A stretch of DNA of 64,000 nt from the NCBI RefSeq assembly GCF_030272615.1, contig NC_081406.1, positions 258,777,386-258,841,385 of the forward strand. Direction: 5' to 3'. Every line of letters begins with the position of its first letter. Within the stretch, counting starts at the first letter, position 1. Below, one piece after another: positions 13,743 to 25,874 of this stretch. This DNA comes from Cryptomeria japonica. Lineage: Eukaryota > Streptophyta > Pinopsida > Cupressales > Cupressaceae. The position numbers were made by a program, and so were the translations under genes. Under the pieces are notes generated by a model. It was given only the letters and a program-made list of their open reading frames with translations, did no database searches and had not been told where the DNA came from.

Positions 13743-13985
13743 TCAAAGGAGGAGATGTATCCAATGAAGATAAAGGGGGAGAAATAATTCTGTCAGTGAT
13801 TGGTAAATACAAGGAGGAATGATATCCTAACAGTGCCATTTGCCATTGTTGTCAAAGGGGGAGAAAGAATCTATAGTATACCGCATACTACATGTGTGAG
13901 AATTAATTGGATCATATAAAGGGGGAGAGAGGTTATGTAGTACGTCGGATACTACATGAGTTGACATCAACACTAAAGGGGGAGA
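13743..13985 (+). other. Series of polypurine tracts before 3' LTR
   Basis: The tract next to the LTR is AAAGGGGGAGA (13975-13985). Close copies occur upstream at about 13743 (AAAGGAGGAGA), 13772, 13853 and 13918, each within a short spacer. The last is the likely primer for plus-strand DNA synthesis; repeated tracts at this place are a known trait of Sireviruses. Confidence 0.85.
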
Positions 13986-13986
13986 T

Positions 13987-16608
13987 TGTTGGCATTGTGT
14001 TGTCATTGATGTCAACTAGTATGGGATGACTACTAGCAGAAGAGATGTTTGTGCAACACTGTCATGGAGGAGTATAGGATGAGATATCTTTTGATATCAC
14101 CTTGTGTTTCATAACACCAATAAGGTAAGGAAGAGAATGTCATTCAAAGTAATGACCACTAGTGTAACCAGTACCCAAGGTAGTGTCTGACTTGTGTGGA
14201 TGGAATGGTAAGGTTACCGGTATCGATAAAATGTATCATCGGTAAGAAAAGGATGTCAATGGGTAAGTGATGTGTTGACATGAAGAAGACAAATCAACCA
14301 AGCGAGTTTTCGGCAACTGACAATATTATGACTAGTGAACAAGCAGGATGAGCAAGGTGCTTGAGCTGTTGTTTGTGATGAAGAGGCAGAATGTTACCTT
14401 AATCACATCAACATCTGAGGAGAAGAATGAACATGTCATCAACATGCTATGAGGTTGCAGAACAACAGGACTCCCACCAGATGAAGAATGTATTCACCAT
14501 GTGAAGAGATGACTGACAGTGAATGTGCCCACACTGGATCACATGTGCATGTTTGAAGATGTGTTGCACAAACAAGAAAGTCGCATGAGTGCATTACAGG
14601 ATGCAGAACACAAGGTGTCACTCCATCGATAAGTGGATTTTATCTCCTATCGTGCAAAATGTGCATCATAGTTCCATGAGATAAGGTAAATGATGCAAAG
14701 ACAGATGTTTGAAGGCTCACACCACATCTATCGGTGAATCGAAGGAATGCCTCAAGTGCATAAAATCAGGGTTATGCACTAACCAACAAAGAAGGCTTGT
14801 TGGGATGTTGGTGCAGTTGAAGTTTGTTGGGGTTTGTCTCCTTGACAAATTGGTTGAGATATGATCTGGTCTGATGATGAAGAACGCAAAGTGGATCAGC
14901 TGGAAATAGAGAATGAAACCAGCATGCAGATGCCTTAGATAGAATCCACTAAAGGTTGATGACATGATGTCATCAGGATGGCTACCGATAAGGAAGCAAA
15001 CAGGCTAAGATATGTGCTTCTCCCTAATGGGAATGAGCATGCTATGGATTGACATGTCTGGTGACCGATTAAGGTGTACTGTCGGTAGTTCAACAAAGAG
15101 CAGACATGAAGGATAACCGGTAAAGTGTGAGATATTGGTAGGGTTATTGAACTGGCAGGAAAGAAGAACTAGTTGAGTGGTTAGTCGTTGATCCTATTCA
15201 TACCAACACGGATGATCTAGCAGAGGTGGAGGTCCACGTGGATGTCATGAAGAGATGAAGTGGCAAGCTTGCAGAGGTCGGTGAAGTATCATGTAGGGAT
15301 AGTTATCTTTACAGGTGTGCATTTAATATGGATCTCGCGATTTGTGGATCAGACTAGAGGAGTGCTGCTTGAGGAAGAATGAATGAAAGAGAAAAATCAG
15401 AGAGTTGTTGGCACCTGGATCGATGCAAGTAAATCAGATTGTGAGAAGACCTCGAGAAGGAAACAATAGAGATATTAATGGCATTTTGACAAATGTAGGT
15501 CGAGATACAAGGTCGTGTTTTCTATATTTGGAAAACATGTTTTGGAAGGCACGTTAATGGCACTGATGAGAAATATGTCTGGGAAATCAGATCGGATAAG
15601 ATCTTATTAGATTTGGTTTGCATCGAGGTTGATGAGGAAACCCTAACCGCCTGAGATTTGAATTGGCTTTTGGTTGGAAAACTATGTTATAAATAAGGAA
15701 GCCAAAATCATTGATGGTTGTTGCTGGATAGAAGAAGATAGAGTTTCTGTGAAGTGTGTGAGTGTTGTGTGAGAGAGATAGATTAGTCAGAGAGAAAATA
15801 GTGAAGGATAGAAGTGAGTGAGTGAGTGAAGGTTAAACCGGTGATAGGGTTTAACAAAGGGTTAATCGGTATGGTTTGAGCAATCGATATAGCAAATAGA
15901 GTGCATCTGAGGAGATAACTAGTAGGAACTTGTACCGGTAGGAAGACAGTTGAGAGAACTGAAGAGTAGAGCAGTGAGGAGGAGATCCAATAGAGTAGAG
16001 GAAGAGTAGAGGTGAACCGATAGAGTTTACTGGCAGTGCAGCAGTAGATGAGCGAGTCGGTGCAATAGAGACGATGTCTCATCAACAGAGTGAGGTATAT
16101 GCAATGGTTACAAGATTCACTTGTAATAGTATGACTAATTTTGTATGAGAAGATATTATTGTGATCACTGAGTTGTAGCTCGGTGCAGGGGTTGTAGCTC
16201 CTTTGGGTTGGTGCCCATAAACTAGCAGGGGTTGTAGCTCCTTTGGGTTGTTGCCCATAAATTAGTTAGGGGTTGGTGCTCCTTGGGCTGGTGCCCTAAA
16301 TCAGGGGTTGTAGCTCCTTGGGTTGGTGCCCTAAACATTATAACAGTTTTCATTGTGAGGTTGGGTTGGAGTACTAGACTCCAACAGCATTGCTCACTGA
16401 GGTTTTTCCCATCTTGGGTTTTCCTCGTGCATATTGGTGTTATGTGAAGTCCCTTTGTGTGAATTTATTTATGATTAGTCTCCCCACTAAGCGATAATTT
16501 TGCATTCTGTTAGATCCCATAACCGATATACTCACATAAGTTAGTTAAAGGGAAAAAGTTTGAGAACCACTTATTCACCCCCCTCTCAATGGTGCACTGT
16601 GTCTAACA
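13987..16608 (+). repeat. 3' LTR of Sirevirus-like element
   Basis: This 2622-bp LTR is collinear with 6876-9443 apart from small indels, one near 14260-14335. Many ACCGGT sites of the 5' LTR are altered here to ACTAGT, ATCGGT or ACCAAT. The 40-bp tandem block recurs at about 16188-16340. It ends GTCTAACA, followed by AACTTC of the flank. Confidence 0.9.
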
Positions 16609-16767
16609 AACTTCAAACTAGTGTCTTTTAATAGAATATTTTATTCTGGAGCCATAAAATATATAAATATTTGAATGAAAGGTATAAATATCAAATTAAA
16701 AATGATAGGACAATTTGTATTCTATTCAACAAGAATGAAAATAATACAAGCATGAGTGATCACAATG
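16609..16767. other. Short spacer between 3' LTR and copy B
   Basis: This AT-rich stretch has no recognised feature. The start of copy B is set at about 16768 only because copy A begins at the window edge; the real duplication may include this stretch. Confidence 0.5.
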
Positions 16768-16911
16768 AATGCAATAGGCGTGTATATATAGGATATACCA
16801 CCTAAGAGACTAAAGACGTAATCAATATGAGAAAAAGGTGAAAAATTTCCTAATTAAACTTAACTAACTTTAGAAACCTAATCTAATTAAAAAATTGTTT
16901 AGGAAATATAA

Positions 16912-17990
16912 CTCATTCACCCTAAGACTTATCTCTAACTAGATGGGTAGAAAGGTCACGAATCTACTTTGGAGGCCTTGGTTATTGGTATGAAGTATAA
17001 ATAAAAAGGAAGAAAGGACAAAAAAGTATTTTTTTATCTAAATCGCATTAGATATGCAAACCTCTTGAAAAGTTTAAGAAAAATTATTTTAACTATATTA
17101 ATTTAACTAGAAAAATCATCTTTCAAAAGAGAGATAATATATTTATAAATGATAAATATATACAATTTACATAATTCTATATATTGTTTTTTCTAGTTAT
17201 ACTCGAATCACTTCAACTTAAGAGAGGCTCCAAGTAAGCATGATGATAAAATCAATTGGAAGATACTTGCCTCTACCCAAACACTATGGTGCATAAAGTC
17301 ATATATGAATCTCACCATCATTGAAGCAAGATGAATATCAATAATATACTTTCAATAAGATAGTGTAAGACCAACAAAATGATATCAAAGGTGATAGGGA
17401 TTAGAATAACCAAAAATAAAATGGAGGGGTTTGTCCCATTCTCATCCCACAAACAACATGAGCTCATTCACTCTAAGACTTATCTCTAAATAGATGGGTA
17501 GAAAGGTCACAAATCTACTTTGGAGGCCTTGGTTATTGGTCTGAAGCATAAATAAAAAGGAAGAAAGGACAAAAGAGAATATGAAATTATCTAAATCTCA
17601 TTAGATATGCAAACCTCTTGAAAATTTTAAGGAAAATTGTTGGAACTATAATTCAACTAGCAACATCATCTTTCTAAAGAGAGATATTATATTTATAAAT
17701 AATAATTATATACAAATTATGATGTCATTTATTACTTCTTCTAGTTATACTTGAATCACTTCAACTTAAGAGAGGCTCCAAGTAAGCATGATGATAATAT
17801 CAATTGAAAGATACTTGCCTCCACCCAAACACTATGGTTCATAAAGTCATATGTGAATCTCACCATCATTGAAGCAAAATGGATATCAATAATCTACTTT
17901 CAATCAGATATTGTAAGACCAAAAAAATGATATCAAAGGTGATAGGGATTAGAATCACCAAAAATAAAATGGAGGGGTTTATCCCATTCT
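16912..17990. repeat. Tandem duplication of ~551 bp
   Basis: The unit starting CTCATTCACCCTAAGACTTA at 16912 recurs at 17463. Both contain AGATGGGTAGAAAGGTCAC and TTGGAGGCCTTGGTTATTGG. Copy A has a single unit at about 148-700, so the duplication arose in copy B after the segment was copied, or was lost from A. Confidence 0.85.
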
Positions 17991-18997
17991 TTCTCTTCAA
18001 CACACATAATACTCATTTATTAATAGGGAAATAAAGCAAAAAAATTTACAAGACCAAGCTTAGGTCAACTAAAATTATCTAAATGCAAGGCTCATGTTCT
18101 ACTTAATTTGAAAACAAACAACAATGGAAAGTATTAAGTGATAAATTTTATCATCTTAATGAGCTTCATGGATACAAGAATTTTCTCCTCCTTCAAGCTT
18201 CCATACTTTCATATATTTTCCCATTTCAAACTATAAATTCTCTTCAAAAGAAAATTATATAATAAAGAATAAATTGCAAAAGTCTAAAATGAATGGTTCC
18301 AAGGGTTTTCCATGTGACACATAGACACATGGAACGCCACATGGGTTTTACCAAATTCCTTACATATCATGAATATAAGGCATGAGACTGCACACACAAA
18401 TAAGATGGTGTGTATACCTTCCATGTAAAAATAATTGGTCAAACCACTATTCCACATCTACAAGCTTTATAACCCTTCACACATATTAAGTTTTAACCTC
18501 TTACAAGCTCTATTTATTGTTCTCATTCACGTGATCAGTCCAAAAGAATACAAGTTTTTTTGGCATACCATATAACTATACATCCAACTTTATGTCTACT
18601 TAGGATCATATCATAATAACCTACAACAAAGTTCCAAGACCTCCCAAGTTGTGACAAGTGCATGTCAAGCCAATATTCCAAGCACTCCACTTATAACAAG
18701 GAGTGATAAGAAAACATAATATATTAAACTATTAATATTTAAAAGGTGCATTAATATGCAATCTTCACATAAGCTATGAGTGTGGAAGTACATTATACTT
18801 CAAATTTTTGTCAATTGTGACTTAAGAAAAACTATTAAATTTACATTAAAAATGAACCAAGTTGCATCTTATTGGAAAAATATGAATGCCAAATGGTAAA
18901 GACATCTTGGAGGATAATTACATTCACGTGAGGTTTCATTGAATAAATAGACAACAATGTAGGAACAAGTGTGATTATATTTTAGATGTGGTGAATA

Positions 18998-20013
18998 GGG
19001 TAAAAGCACAAACCTGTGTCACACTTTTATAAAGGAACCAACCAACACAACTAAAAATGCTTAACTTCAACCACATAAAACTGACATTTCTAAATTAAAT
19101 TTTGAAATGATGTAAATTGATCAAATGTAGAAATATTAATAAAATTTAGGCCTGTTATTTTTTTTTTTAAATTGGAAAAAAGTGATATTTTTTTTATAAA
19201 TTCAAAGACAAATTTTTCATTGCTGAAAAATGCTGAAAATTAGGGGTTCTAGTTGGCATCACCAAATAAAATGAAAACGGACTTTATTTTTTCTTTTTTT
19301 TTTTTCCCAAATAGAGAACATATATATGTAGTGTTAAAAATAAATAAATTAATTTTGATGTATATTTTTCTTGTTATAATATTTTGAAGTCCAGCATAGC
19401 TAAATTTGACAATTTTCATTTGGCTTCACCTTTTGACTACTAAATTTATCATTAACAAAAAAAAAAAACCCATTTCAAGAATATTCTCTCATCTAGTGAA
19501 AAATATATTTTTTTTATTTTCTTAATATCAGTTTATATATATATTTTGTTTTAATCAACCTCTTTTTTAACTTTTAAAATTTACTAGCAATGTTCAATTA
19601 ATAAAAAAAATATTAAAATTAATCAAAATACTAAAAAAAATTATATGTCTAGATTCTTGACTTCGGGCTCTACAAAAGGGTATTTTTTTATTTTTGTAAA
19701 AAAATATTCTACTTGAATAAAAATTGAGCAGAAGTGAAATGTTTCAAAACTACAAAGTTTTTCACCTTTTTGTGCCATATCACATGACACATAGGCTAGT
19801 CTGGTCGGACTAGGTTCGGTTGGACTGAGGCCGACCGAACTCAGTCTGGCCAGACTATCCTTAGTTCTAACAATACAAAAAAAAAATTGATTTTTTTAAT
19901 GAAAGCATTTGAACTAAGGGAGTTCAGTCGAACTCAATCACGTGGCCTAGGGGTAGTCCAGCCGGACTACCCTCAGTTGACCCAAAGTGTGACACAACTC
20001 CATACTTTTGCCC
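18998..20013. mobile_element. Non-autonomous TIR DNA transposon, ~1.0 kb
   Basis: This block is absent from the matching place in copy A (near 1760-1770), which acts as an empty site. The left end reads GGGTAAAAGCACAAACC then TGTGTCACACTTT. The reverse complement of the right end reads GGGCAAAAGTATGGAG then TTGTGTCACACTTT; about 23 of the first 30 bases agree. AATA lies on both sides (18994-18997 and 20014-20017) as a possible target duplication. There is no transposase ORF. At 19795-20000 it holds GC-richer palindromic motifs of the AGTCYRGNCNGACT type, a plausible subterminal transposase-binding region. The superfamily cannot be assigned from the ends alone. Confidence 0.8.
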
Positions 20014-20936
20014 AATAAATTAACTAAGTTCACCTATTTTGTGCTTAGAAATTCTTTAAGATCAATTTTGAGCTTTTCTCATATGTTTGTGAAAGAAATT
20101 TATTAAATTGTATTGAATGAAAGCGGTAATACTTTTAGATAAAATATTTGCATCAAGATCGGACGCAACCTTGACAACAATTTTTGATTGATGGTTAAAT
20201 AGTAAATCATACCATCTAGAGACTAATGGATAGTTTGAAATGACAAATTTAATATTGTAAGGTATGTTGTTTATGTTTGTTGTGGATCAAAAGCATAAGT
20301 AGAAACATTGCATCTATTGGATGGAATTATTTGATAATTATATTGACCATAATTCTTTGAGAATAGCTCCATGTTAATCCATATATAATTACAAGTGTAG
20401 AACTTGATTTGATTAGGTTGGTCTTGAAATTTGTGTGCATTATCTTTGATAGGAATATGTAATCACTAAAATAAAATAAAAATTGTTGTTTGTTTAAAAG
20501 TTAAAATTAATATCGTTTTCAAACTAATTTTTGTATGTGTGAAAAGAAGAAAGATAAAATTATTATATAAAGACAATTAATTTTTTAAAAGTAAGAAAAT
20601 AGAAAAGTATTGCATTGATAGATACAAGCTATAACAAACACTATAACTTGCAAACTGGAAGCCAATCCCACTCTAACTGATGTTAAAGTTTTAAACTTAT
20701 AATTAATATTGTATCTTTCAATTTACCAATACATTTATACCCAATAGTTCAGAAAAATTAATAATTATTTAAAACTAATACAATAGAGATATTGAAATAA
20801 GTTCCATTACTCATTTCTGCTAATCAATCTAGATAGATGCCATTAACGTGACTAATTTCTAGTTTTAGGTACAATTACTATGACAACCCATTACCCAATA
20901 TAGAGAGAGAAAAACTTTGTAGAAAATAACTAAACG

Positions 20937-23381
20937 TTAAATCAGATCGCTATCTCCCTCGCCTTCATGATGATCTCGAAGACTATCGAGAGACGTCTGA
21001 AATTGTGGTGCGTTGGTGTCCATTGTCCCTTGGAGTATTTGCAAGACTTGAGCCATGCTTGGCCTAACATTCTCGTCTCTTTGAATTCACAATATGCTAG
21101 CTGTAACAGCCCTTCTCACCTCTTCACCATCTGCCTCTCCCGATATCCTCTCATCGACAATAGCCATCACGTTTCCGCTATGGATTTGATCGGCGGCCCA
21201 GGGAGGGAAGTAGTAGCAGTTGGAGTCTTGCGCATTCAGGTCGACATTCCTTCGCCCTGATATTATCTCCAGCAGTGTCATGCCAAAACTATATACGTCC
21301 GCCTTGGGAGTGATGGGAAGACCGGAGATCCACTCTGGAGCCAAATAACCTCTCGTGCCTCTCGTGGTGGTCAGTACGCGGCTGAAATCTCTACCCACCA
21401 GCTTTGCCAACCCAAAATCAGCTACTTTGGGACAAAACTGGGCATCAAGGAGAATGTTTTCTGGCTTAATATCACAGTGAATGATACGATCTGCGCATTC
21501 CTCGTGGAGATAAGCTAATCCTCGTGCAGTGCCCAACGCTATCTGATATCTGGTTTTCCAGTTCAATAACTTCCCTTGCACTTCTCCGTCTTTACTGCGG
21601 AACAGGAAGGAGGCAAGAGAGCCGTTGGGCATGTACTCATAAACGAGTAGCCTTCGAGATCCCTCTGCACAAAATCCCCATAGCCTAACCAGATTCACGT
21701 GCTGTATTTTACCAATGGTGCTTATTTCTGCACGGAATTGCTTTTCTGCTTGCGCTAAACCCCCTAATTTTTTGACAGCGACCAGAGTGTTGTCTGGTAG
21801 AGTTCCTTTGAACACAGAGCCGAATGATCCACTTCCCAGCTTATGCCTGAAATTCTTAGTTGCAACCTGCAACTTTCGGAAAGTGAATGTTCTGAGCGAC
21901 GTGGGGACGTCATCCTCGATCTCGGTGGTCTCCTTAACCATTCTTCCACGTTTCCACATAATAAACACGGCCAGAAAAAGAACAAGACCCGCGGCGACCC
22001 CAGGAAGCAAAATTCTAATAAGGCCATGAGAGGATCTATTTCTTTGCTTGGATGCCGAATCTCGTAACTCAGAAGCAGCCAAGCGGAGATAGAACGACTG
22101 ACCACCGGATGAATTGCGCACATTCATCAAATCGCCAAACCACAATTGACACAGAGGAGGAGAGGAGGTACTGAGCCAAAAGGCCATGCAAGAGCAGTTG
22201 TTGAGGCATGCAAGTTGGCATCCATGCAATGTTTGCTCCTTGCTATATGGAACTGCTTCATCGTTGGCTAAATGCATGTCCTTTACTTGCAAAAAACCGT
22301 CGGTAGAATTTGTGACAGAGCATTGCAATGGACTTCGGCGAACGCAACCACTTGACCACCACTCCTCAGAATCCCAAGCACGGCTGTTTTTGGGCCTGAA
22401 CCCCTGCAAACATGTGCACGTATCACTGGTATTGGCAGAGGCACTCATCGTTGCATAGCCATTGCAAGCTGCATTAGCCCCACACACACCGTAAACATTG
22501 CATTGATCCCTTGGTGTGAATCGATTTATTATCCACTCACTATTTGGAATCATTAAGTACGCCCGCAATTCACCATTCTTTTCCAAAATTGCGCGTTCCA
22601 TTATCATACTAGTGGCTGTGTATGTGCAGTACATTCTTGATGGTGAAAGCGTTACAAACTCCACCTTAACACCAGACTCCGCCCTGGCAAATCCTGGCAT
22701 ATTTGCGAAATACTGTCCATTCCACTCTCCGGTAGACCAGTACGGAACAGTGTTGTGAGAGAGCAGCAAGTATTGGGTTTTTCCTGGTGAAGGATCCATT
22801 TGGAAAGAGAAAGGTCCAGGTGCCGGATCTCTAGAACTCTTCCAAGAAGAGAGTTTCATTCCTTTCCACATCTTCATCCCTGGCAGCCATGTATCTTCCG
22901 GATGTTGGAAACTTTCCCAAACAATTTCAGAAGAATTGCCCGCCCGTGCTCCCAACATAACCAAATTACCCGATTCCAACAGCGATGCCTGGGACGCCTT
23001 CAAGCTGTTGTTGGATGACCAAATTGATCGTCCTCGTAAATCAAACAGTTGGAGATAACCATCTCTCGATAAATTTAAAACGCCGGGCATGTTTCTCACA
23101 GGATTTTCCCTGTTAGCCACCCAAACAATAGTCTTATCGGATACTTTGGCATACCAGATGCCAACATACCAATTATTGGTACCGTTGGCATTGAAAAATC
23201 CTAATGCAAACGTGCCATTCTTTGAGACCAGAGTCCGATTTCCAGCGAGGGCAGTCCCCACTGCAAGGGTGTCTCCCTTGTCAACTGTTATCGATTGGCA
23301 TTTATGCAGTAGAATAATCATTGCAAAGGGCAAGAGAGTATATTTCAACCAAAATTTGGCTACAATCCTATTGCTCACCAT
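20937..23381 (-). CDS. G-type lectin S-receptor-like Ser/Thr kinase with premature stop
   Basis: Probable plasma-membrane receptor kinase, intronless, similar in plan to the At2g19130 class. The first ATG in frame is at 23381; a GTG five codons upstream opens the frame but is an unlikely plant start. From that ATG: signal peptide (residues 1 to ~30), bulb-type lectin domain (~32-175), S-locus glycoprotein region (~200-330), Cys-rich PAN-type domain (~350-435), membrane helix (~454-475), then a kinase with GSGSFGSV (516-523), Lys537, HCD catalytic loop (635-637), DFG (655-657) and APE (681-683). HCD instead of HRD makes it a non-RD kinase, a type common among immune receptors. A TGA at 21087-21089 ends the frame at residue 764. 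The same frame continues 49 more codons to TAA at 20937, including the conserved NVRPSM of subdomain XI. Unless read through, the product lacks the end of the kinase fold. Confidence 0.9.
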
Positions 23382-23425
23382 TTTCAAATCCCTCACAACC
23401 CCCAGCTATTCAACTTAACAAGAAT

Positions 23426-24879
23426 ATAAGTGCAGAGAACAAGTCTTTAATTGGCTACTAATGACTAAATTTGGGCACATAGGCTTTGGTTCTAGCCGCG
23501 AGTTTAAATGGGAGAGCAAAGAGAGCAACGAAGGAACAAACGACCAAGGTAGGTCAAGAAATAGTTATACCGGTTATATCACAAAACTGAATTCAAAACA
23601 TTGACTTCTTGACTTGTCGTTGGAAATCTGAAATTAAAACTTAAAAAGTGGTAGAGAGTAATAGCATGGTACTCACAATAACAAAATTAAAATCTTATAG
23701 TTCTTTTTATTCAGTTTCGGTAGTTGTTTTAGGTTGTGGATTCAATATCTCTGTTAGATATCGACTAGAGATTATAGAAAAAGTTAAAGCTCTAGATTGC
23801 TGGTCAAGGTTAGATATTCTATTATATAACTTTTAGATCTAATTTACTTCAAACCAGAACTTTAAAGAAATCAAATAAAGAAACTATCAACAAGCTAGAA
23901 AATTCATATAAGAGAATCTTCAATACTCAATCATTTAACTTTTGCGTCTAATTTACTCACGCAAAAATTTAGAAAGTTCAACTAAAAAGACTTTTCAATA
24001 TCTAACACTTCTAATACTTTTGAATCTAATTGGGAAATCAGACCGTCTTAAGGAGGTGAGCGTGTTTGACAATGTGCGCACTGAAAAAGATTACATGAAG
24101 ACTGAGGAACGCCAATGTTTTGAATTCACCTCATGTCTTTCATAGCGCCGCCCTACCCCACTACCTGTTTCTTCACCGTACCATTCAAGCCATATGATGG
24201 ATCTGGCTTGAACATCTAATATACTTTGGTTCAATCATATCCCATCGTCTTCATTGTTTTCTTGGTATTTCCAAAATAATACCGTGCGAAATGAGCTTAT
24301 TTGACCATACAAAAGTTTTGTACTACGAATTAAAAGCATATTCTACTTATATTCTTTGACAGGACACAATGAATGGCAAACAGTGCAGTGGTATTTCTAC
24401 TCGTTGGCTGACCTACCATAGACGTAGAGGACGGGAGCCTTGCGAGGGACGTTTACACGAGTCAATACCCATAGTAAGCCAAGTCGCATTGGCTATGAAC
24501 TGAAACACGAAAGGTAAATTTAACAATGTTGAGCCGCTTGTCAAGTTAGAAATTTTAGAGGGCACAGGGTACTACTGTCTTATCTAAATAGTAGAATTAG
24601 GTAGTTTTATATACTATTGTAAATTTGAACTAGCAATTGTATCTTTGTGTGCAATAGGTATGTCGAAGAGGTGTGGAAGGTCAATTAGGGAAAAAATGGT
24701 TAATTTTTTGCATAAATTTGTATAGTGCATGAAATCAATTGGTAGACATTTTAGAAAATGATGTTTTTTGTGTAACAAAAATCTCAATAGAGAAGTGATA
24801 GCTTCAAATCCACTTTGCATCCACATACAAGTATCCAATCATAACTAAAACAAAACCTTTGAATTAGGAAGATAATCAA
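23426..24879. other. Upstream region of receptor kinase, no gene recognised
   Basis: This is moderately AT-rich with several short ORFs (23648, 23942, 24614) that show no recognisable motif. It should contain the kinase promoter on the minus strand, but no convincing TATA box or element was identified. Confidence 0.5.
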
Positions 24880-25110
24880 GATCTAGTACCCATTAAATCT
24901 TTCAAAGGTTTCAAGAACCTTGGGAACCCCAAGAACCTCCAATGAGATTTCTAATTCCCAAGGAACCCCTAACCTTCAATAGGTTAGAGAGTTCCAAGGG
25001 AAGAGGAAAGACAAAAGGTTAAAGTAAGAAAGAAGACATCAAAGTTTTTGGAGGTTCTAGGAACCTTCAACGAGGTTCTTGGTTCCCAAGGAACCCTCCA
25101 CCTCTAATAC
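24880..25110. repeat. GGAACC/GGTTCC-rich low-complexity block
   Basis: The words GAACCTT, GGAACCC, GGTTCT and GGTTCC recur on both strands (AAGAACCTTGGGAACCCC near 24912; GGTTCTTGGTTCCCAAGGAA near 25072). The result is a series of short interrupted palindromes. It is not coding. Confidence 0.55.
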
Positions 25111-25780
25111 AAGAGAAATAGTTCAAAGGGCTAATAAAGAGAAAAAATGAAAGAAACCTTTAAGATGTCAATCAAGTGTTATAGGATGAATCAGGTTATC
25201 GGTTGTATATGGAAGCATCAGACTATTCATCTTGTATATCTTGCTTGTGATTTTCTTAGACAAGAGGATTCTCATGGAAATATAAAAAACTTTTGGATCC
25301 AATATTTACGTGGATAAATCGATTATGCCCAAATACCATGCAATTATTTTCTTTCTGCTTCTAGAACTTAAATTTGAAGATACTACATGTTGTTTCCATG
25401 TCTGTGAGGGTTTCCCCAAATTGTATGTGAGAGAGAGAGAGGGAACATTTTCTAAAACTAAAAAGTGGTTGACGAGAACCACTTTTTATTCGTCTCTACA
25501 CATTGGTATAAATGTGTAAAAAATCTTGAAGGCATAGGATCTAATTTGACTCCTTGATTAGTTATTTCAAGAAGGTAAACACAATCAGTCCCAAAAGAAG
25601 AGAAAGAGATCAATTTGGTGTTTGGTATATTTATTTTTTCATACATTCATCTAATAGGAACTTGAGGGAGAATCAATGGTATTTGAACCCAAAAGAAGTC
25701 ATTTCAATCACTTCCAATTGCAAAGTGACTAGACTACAACATGCTAGAAATAAAACTGGGCAATTCTTGAGTAGGTTAGT
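25111..25780. other. No recognisable gene
   Basis: Short ORFs at 25310-25519 and 25554-25880 have no domain signature. Nothing else was seen in this stretch. Confidence 0.45.
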
Positions 25781-25874
25781 GCAGGATCATGGGGGGCCAA
25801 AAAGTGGCGATATGAAAAAAATAGCCTTTTCCACTCGCCTAAAAACTCAAAAATCCATGTTGACTTTTTGCTTG

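Larger units (their letters stand above)
6876..16608 (+). mobile_element. Sirevirus-like Ty1/copia LTR retrotransposon, gag only
   Basis: Two long direct repeats, each starting TGTTGGCATTG and ending GTCTAACA, bound a 4.5-kb internal region. A primer-binding site for initiator-Met tRNA follows the 5' LTR and a polypurine tract precedes the 3' LTR, so the element reads on the plus strand. The long LTRs, several repeated AAAGGGGGAGA tracts and an LTR end with a GATTCACC..CCTC..GAGTGG hairpin fit Sireviruses. Only gag can be read; no protease, integrase, reverse transcriptase or RNase H motif was found, so the copy is non-autonomous. Bases outside the LTRs (ATAAT left, AACTT right) do not match, so no target duplication survives or the ends were rearranged. 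LTR differences of about 8-9% over the first 210 bp by eye suggest an old insertion. Confidence 0.88.
16768..23425. repeat. Segmental duplication, copy B
   Basis: Collinear with 1-3205 in the same orientation. Differences from copy A are a 0.55-kb tandem duplication (16912-17990), a 1016-bp DNA transposon (18998-20013), and retention of the kinase gene body. Similarity to copy A ends about 25 bp upstream of the kinase start. Confidence 0.85.

Noticed and set aside
23394-23396. GTG as the receptor kinase start
   Set aside because: Plant nuclear genes rarely start at GTG; the ATG at 23381 is in frame five codons later and leaves a complete signal peptide.
21715-23418. Several plus-strand ORFs across the receptor kinase
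   Set aside because: They are antisense shadows of the minus-strand kinase and have no family resemblance of their own.
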